From the NCBI RefSeq assembly GCF_052857255.1, contig NC_135504.1, positions 143,928,121 through 143,992,120 of the forward strand: a DNA stretch of 64,000 nucleotides, read 5' to 3'. The notes beneath the pieces are model-generated. The model saw only the letters and a program-made list of their open reading frames with translations. It made no database searches and was not told where the DNA came from. Positions 58,806 to 64,000 of the stretch are shown in pieces; the stretch's first letter is position 1, and the number at the start of each line of letters is the position of its first letter. The DNA comes from Amblyomma americanum (taxonomy: Eukaryota; Arthropoda; Arachnida; Ixodida; Ixodidae). A program made the position numbers and the translations under genes.

Positions 58806-61676
58806 CCTTTCCCTCGTGTACTCATCGACGACTTGTAAAAGCGATGCTTGTGAATCTTGCTAGTTTCGATCTAAAACGATGTATCCCGTTGTTTTGAGCC
58901 GGAATACAAGTTTTCGTGCAGTTCTGAGAGAAAAAGTTTACACCTTTCTCTCGTCTACTCTTCGAGGACATGTAAAATCGATGCTCGTGAATCTTGCTAG
59001 TTTCGATCTAAAACGATGAATCCTGTTGTTTTGAGCCGGAATACAAGTTTTCGCGCAGTTCTGAGAGAAAAAGTTTACACCTTTCTCTCGTCTACTCTTC
59101 GACGACTTGTAAAATCGATGCTCGTGAATCTTGCTCGTTTCGATCTAAAACGATGTATCCCGTTGTTTTGAGCCGGAATACAAGTTTTCGCGCAGTTCTG
59201 AGAGAAAAAGTTTACGCCTTTCTCTCGTCTACTCTTCGACGACTTGTAAAATCGATGCTCGTGAATCTTGCTAGTTTCGATCTAAAACGATGTAACCCGT
59301 TGTTCTGAGCCGGAATACAAGTTCTGACGCAGTTCTGAGAGAAAACGTTTACACCTTTCTCTCGTCTACTCTTCGAGGACTTGTAAAATCGATGCTCGTG
59401 AATCTTGCTAGTTTCGATCTAAAACGATGAATCCCGTTGTTTTGAGCCGGAATACAAGTTTTCGCGCAGTTCTGAGAGAAAAAGTTTACACCTTTCTCTC
59501 GTCTACTCTTCGACGACTTGTAAAATCGATGCTCGTGAATCTTGCTAGTTTCGATCTAAAACGATGTATCCTGTTGTTTTGAGCCGGAATACAAGTTTTC
59601 GTGCAGTTCTGAGAGAAAAAGTTTACACCTTTCTCTTGTCTACTCTTCGACGAGTTGTAAAATCGATGCTCGTGAATCTTGCTAGTTTCGATCTAAAACG
59701 ATGTATTCCGTTGTTTTGAGCCGGAATACAAGTTTTCGCGCAGTTCTGAGAAAAAAAGTTTACACCTTTCTCTCGTCTACTCTTCGACGACTTGTAAAAT
59801 CGATGCTCGTGAATCTTGCTAGTTTCGATCTAAAACGATGTATCCCGTTTTTTTGAGCCGGTATACAAGTTCTCGCGCAGTTCTGAGAAAAAAGTTTACA
59901 CCTTTCCCTCGTGTACTGATCGACGACTTGTAAAAGCGATGCTTGTGAATCTTGCTAGTTTCGATCTAAAACGATGTATCCCGTTGTTTTGAGCCGGAAT
60001 ACAAGTTTTCGTGCAGTTCTGAGAGAAAAAGTTTACACCTTTCTCTCGTCTACTCTTCGAGGAATTGTAAAATCGATGCTCGTGAATCTTGCTAGTTTCG
60101 ATCTAAAACGATGAATCCTGTTATTTTGAGCCGGAATACAAGTTTTAGCGCAGTTCTGAGAGAAAAAGTTTACACCTTTCTCTCGTCTACTCTTCGACGA
60201 CTTGTAAAATCGATGCTCGTGAATCTTGCTCGTTTCGATCTAAAACGATGTATCCGGTTGTTTTGAGCCGGAATACAAGTTTTCGTGCAGTTCTGAGAGA
60301 AAAAGTTTACACCTTTCTCTCGTCTACTCTTCGGCGACTTGTAAAATCGATGCTCGTGAATCTTGCTAGTTTCGATCTAAAACGATGCATTCCGTTGTTT
60401 TGAGCCGGAATACAAGTTTTCGCGCGGTTCTGAGAGAAAAAGTTTACAATTTTCTCTCGTCTACTCGTCGACGACTTGTAAAATCGATGCTCGTGAATCT
60501 TGCTAGTTTCGATCTAAAACGATGTATTCCGTTGTTTTGAGCCGGAATACAAGTTTTCGCGCAGTTCTGAGAGAAAAAGTTTACACCTTTCTCTCGTCTA
60601 CTCTTCGACGACTTGTAATATCGATGCTCGTGAATCTTGCTAGTTTCGATCTAAAACGATGTATTCCGTTGTTCTGAGCCGGAATACAAGTTTTCGCGCA
60701 GTTCTGAGAGAAAAAGTTTACACCTTTCTCTCGTCTACTCTTCGACGACTTGTAAAATCAATGCTCGTGAATCTTGCTAGTTTCGATCTACAACGATGTA
60801 TCTCGTTGTTTTGAGCTGGAATACAAGTTTTCGCGCAGTTCTGAGAGAAAAAGTTTACACCTTTCGTCTACTCTTCGACGATTTGTAAAATCGATGCTCG
60901 TGAATCTTGCTAGTTTCGATCTAAAACGATGTATCCCGTTGTTTTGAGCCGGAATACAAGTTTTCGTGCAGTTCTGAGAGAAAAAGTTTACACCTTTCTC
61001 TCGTCTACTCTTCGACGACTTGTAAAATCGATGCTCGTGAATGTTGCTAGTTTCGATCTAAAACGATGTATTCCGTTGTTTTGAGCCGGAATACAAGTTT
61101 TGGCGCAGTTCTGAGAGAAAAAGTTGACGCCTTTCTCTCGTCTACTCTTCGAGGACTTGTAAAATCGATGCTCGTGAATCTTGCTAGTTTCGATCTAAAA
61201 CGATGTAACCCGTTGTTCTGAGCCGGAATACAAGTTCTGACGCAGTTCTGAGAGAAAACGTTTACACCTTTCTCTCGTCTACTCTTCGAGGACTTGTAAA
61301 ATCGATGCTCGTGAATCTTGCTAGTTTCGATCTAAAACGATGAATCCCGTTGTTTTGAGCCGGAATACAAGTTTTCGCGCAGTTCTGAGAGAAAAAGTTT
61401 ACACCTTTCTCTCGTCTTCTCTTCAACGACTTGTAAAATCGATGCTCGTGAATCTTGCTAGTTTCGATCTAAAACGATGTATTCCGTTGTTTTGAGCCGG
61501 AATACAAGTTTTCGCGCAGTTCTGAGAAAAAAAGTTTACACCTTTCTCTCGTCTACTCTTCGACGACTTGTAAAATCGATGCTCGTGAATCTTGCTAGTT
61601 TCGATCTAAAACGATGTATCCCGTTTTTTTGAGCCGGTATACAAGTTCTCGCGCAGTTCTGAGAAAAAAGTTTACA
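58806..61676. repeat. 1095-bp 8-mer unit followed by a 13-monomer unit
   Basis: From 58806 to 59900 three monomers of the 11-mer, including the K-type, are missing. From 59901 to 61676 the order changes again, with TTCGGCGAC, GATGCATTCCG, ACAATTTTCTC, GTAATATCG and CAATG/GCTGG monomers like those at 31-32 kb. Private changes include TACTGATCGACG near 59914, GTTATTTTG near 60120, GCGCGGTTC near 60421 and a 4-bp deletion, CCTTTCGTCTACTC (60860). Confidence 0.8.
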
Positions 61677-63456
61677 CCTTTCCCTCGTGTACTCATCGAC
61701 GACTTGTAAAAGCGATGCTTGTGAATCTTGCTAGTTTCGATCTAAAACGATGTATCCCGTTGTTTTGAGCCGGAATACAAGTTTTCGTGCAGTTCTGAGA
61801 GAAAAAGTTTAGACCTTTCTCTCGTCTACTCTTCGAGGACTTGTAAAATCGATGCTCGTGAATCTTGCTAGTTTCGATCTAAAACGATGAATCCTGTTGT
61901 TTTGAGCCGGAATACAAGTTTTCGCGCAGTTCTGAGAAAAAAAGTGTACACCTTTCTCTCGTCTACTCTTCGACGACTTGTAAAATCGATGCTCGTGAAT
62001 CTTGCTAGTTTCGATCTAAAACGATGTATTCCGTTGTTTTGAGCCGGAATACAAGTTTTCGCGCAGTTCTGAGAGAAAAAGTTTACACCTTTCTCTCGTC
62101 TACTCTTCGACGACTTGTAAAATCGATGCTCGTGAATCTTGCTAGTTTCGATCTAAAACGATGTATCCCGTTGTTTTGAGCCGGAATACAAGTTTTCGTG
62201 CAGTTCTGAGAGAAAAAGTTTACACCTTTCTCTCGTCTACTCTTCGACGACTTGTAAAATCGATGCTCGTGAATCTTGCTAGTTTCGATCTAAAACGATG
62301 TATTCCGTTGTTTTGAGCCGGAATACAAGTTTTCGCGCAGTTCTGAGAGAAAAAGTTGACGCCTTTCTCTCGTATACTCTTCGAGGACTTGTAAAATCGA
62401 TGCTCGTGAATCTTGCTAGTTTCGATCTAAAACGATGTAACCCGTTGTTCTGAGCCGGAATACAAGTTCTGACGCAGTTCTGATAGAAAACGTTTACACC
62501 TTTCTCTCGTCTACTCTTCGAGGACTTGTAAAATCGATGCTCGTGAATCTTGCTAGTTTCGATCTAAAACGATGAATCCCGTTGTTTTGAGCCGGAATAC
62601 AAGTTTTCGCGCAGTTCTGAGAGAAAAAGTTTACACCTTTCTCTCGTCTACTCTTCGACGACTTGTAAAATCGATGCTCGTGAATCTTGCTAGTTTCGAT
62701 CTAAAACGATGTATCCTGTTGTTTTGAGCCGGAATACAAGTTTTCGTGCAGTTCCGAGAGAAAAAGTTTACACCTTTCTCTTGTCTACTCTTCGACGAGT
62801 TGTAAAATCGATGCTCGTGAATCTTGCTAGTTTCGATCTAAAACGATGTAACCCGTTGTTCTGAGCCGGAATACAAGTTCTGACGCAGTTCTGAGAGAAA
62901 ACGTTTACACCTTTCTCTCGTCTACTCTTCGAGGACTTGTAAAATCGATGCTCGTGAATCTTGCTAGTTTCGATCTAAAACGATGAATCCCGTTGTTTTG
63001 AGCCGGAATACAAGTTTTCGCGCAGTTCTGAGAGAAAAAGTTTACACCTTTCTCTCGTCTACTCTTCGACGACTTGTAAAATCGATGCTCGTGAATCTTG
63101 CTAGTTTCGATCTAAAACGATGTATCCTGTTGTTTTGAGCCGGAATACAAGTTTTCGTGCAGTTCTGAGAGAAAACGTTTACACCTTTCTCTTGTCTACT
63201 CTTCGACGAGTTGTAAAATCGATGCTCGTGAATCTTGCTAGTTTCGATCTAAAACGATGTATTCCGTTGTTTTGAGCCGGAATACAAGTTTTCGCGCAGT
63301 TCTGAGAAAAAAAGTTTACACCTTTCTCTCGTCTACTCTTCGACGACTTGTAAAATCGATGCTCGTGAATCTTGCTAGTTTCGATCTAAAACGATGTATC
63401 CCGTTTTTTTGAGCCGGTATACAAGTTCTCGCGCAGTTCTGAGAAAAAAGTTTACA
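61677..63456. repeat. 1780-bp 13-monomer unit with tandem trimer
   Basis: A GTTGACGCC junction at 61123 recurs at 62355 (1232 bp, nine monomers). Within the unit a 411-bp trimer (GTAACCCG, GAATCCCG, TATCCTG monomers) is duplicated in tandem at 62437-62847 and 62848-63258. The copies differ by GATAGAAAACG near 62483 and TTCCGAGAG near 62754. Confidence 0.82.
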
Positions 63457-64000
63457 CCTTTCCCTCGTGTACTCATCGACGACTTGTAAAAGCGATGCTT
63501 GTGAATCTTGCTAGTTTCGATCTAAAACGATGTATCCCGTTGTTTTGAGCCGGAATACAAGTTTTCGTGCAGTTCTGAGAGAAAAAGTTTACACCTTTCT
63601 CTCGTCTACTCTTCGAGGACTTGTAAAATCGATGCTCGTGAATCTTGCTAGTTTCGATCTAAAACGATGAATCCTGTTGTTTTGAGCCGGAATACAAGTT
63701 TTCGCGCAGTTCTGAGAGAAAAAGTTTACACCTTTCTCTCGTCTACTCTTCGACGACTTGTAAAATCGATGCTCGTGAATCTTGCTCGTTTCGATCTAAA
63801 ACGATGTATCCCGTTGTTTTGAGCCGGAATACAAGTTTTCGTGCAGTTCTGAGAGAAAAAGTTTACACCTTTCTCTCGTCTACTCTTCGGCGACTTGTAA
63901 AATCGATGCTCGTGAATCTTGCTAGTTTCGATCTAAAACGATGAATCCCGTTGTTTTGAGCCGGAATACAAGTTTTCGCGCAGTTCTGAGAGAAAAAGTT
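63457..64000. repeat. Partial HOR unit running off the window
   Basis: Starts with a P-type monomer, then a GAATCCTG monomer, TTGCTCGTTTCG, TTCGGCGAC and GAATCCCG. The array continues past base 64000 with no sign of an edge. Confidence 0.85.

Larger units (their letters stand above)
1..64000. repeat. Satellite DNA array, about 137-bp monomer, about 468 copies
   Basis: The sequence is a head-to-tail tandem repeat from the first to the last base. Successive monomer starts (CCTTTCTCTC) fall at 1, 138 and 273, and the same spacing of 135-137 bp holds throughout. Every monomer reads in the same direction; I saw no inverted copy, no inserted unique sequence and no mobile element. Consensus landmarks, counted from CCTTTCTCTC as base 1, are: TTCGACGAC at 19-27, ATCGAT at 36-41, TTGCTAGTTTCG at 52-63, TAAAACGATG at 67-76, TATCCCGTTGTTTTGAG at 77-93, CCGGAATACAAG at 94-105, a CGTG or CGCG site at 110-113 and GAGAGAAAAAG at 121-131. 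G+C is about 41%. Long uninterrupted arrays like this are typical of eukaryotic centromeric or heterochromatic satellites; that role is inferred. The species and a named satellite family are not recognised. Confidence 0.98.

Noticed and set aside
1..64000. CRISPR array
   Set aside because: Regular spacing of repeats, but there are no unique spacers; the whole period is conserved and much longer than a CRISPR repeat, and no cas genes are present.
1..64000. Coding tandem repeat such as a surface or silk-like protein
   Set aside because: The period of 137 bp is not a multiple of three, many monomers differ by 1, 2, 4 or 7 bp, and no reading frame stays open beyond three monomers on either strand.
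1..64000. Transposon-derived origin with target-site duplications or terminal repeats
   Set aside because: No terminal inverted repeats, long terminal repeats or transposase/reverse-transcriptase fragments are visible; monomers abut directly without target duplications.
1..64000. Assembly artefact producing the large duplications
   Set aside because: It cannot be excluded from sequence alone, but each duplicated pair carries private substitutions or small indels, which argues against simple copying errors by the assembler.

Overview
The whole window is one uninterrupted satellite DNA array. A monomer of about 137 bp is repeated head to tail, all in one orientation, roughly 468 times from base 1 to base 64000. 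I found no gene, RNA gene, transposon, CRISPR array or unique spacer, and no stretch over 300 bases that is not satellite. The open frames of up to 142 codons are by-products of the repeat and are not annotated as genes. An array of this length and homogeneity points to a eukaryotic centromere, pericentromere or other heterochromatic block, probably from a long-read assembly. I do not recognise the monomer family and the sequence alone does not name the species. The consensus monomer is about 41% G+C and unusually CpG-rich, with about 10 CpG per 137 bp (observed/expected near 1.75 by hand count).

The interest is in the higher-order structure. Diagnostic variants recur in a fixed order and define higher-order repeat (HOR) units, but unit length changes along the window. 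One marker monomer (TTTCCCTCGTG near its start; 'P-type') occurs 34 times and gives these unit sizes: mostly 9-31 monomers (often 17 or 18) from 1-25 kb, 10-24 from 25-38 kb, 5-10 from 38-48 kb, and mainly 8-17 with a recurrent 11-mer (1503-1504 bp) from 48-64 kb.

Layout: 1-20 kb carries a TTGCTCTTTTCG marker, a 5741-bp-offset segmental duplication of at least 4.7 kb, a 1366-bp tandem duplication (10.0-12.7 kb), a 274-bp tandem dimer (15.4-15.9 kb) and a 2324-bp 17-mer tandem pair (16.1-20.7 kb). A 2459/2461-bp 18-mer tandem pair spans 20.0-25.0 kb. From 25-33 kb the array is a mixed zone with a 1777/1640-bp pair differing by one monomer and a 959-bp 7-mer pair. From 33.1-49.7 kb a subfamily with a 4-bp insertion (GAGTTTACTG) dominates and a common palindromic variant disappears. 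From 50.7-59 kb 11-mer HORs and a 3547-bp-offset duplication are present. The 59-64 kb end is another mosaic with a 411-bp tandem trimer.

Two short dyad-symmetric sites recur in each monomer, and specific monomer types carry changes that perfect them. Many HOR-defining substitutions are CpG transitions. Boundaries of blocks are approximate, because junctions lie inside shared sequence.
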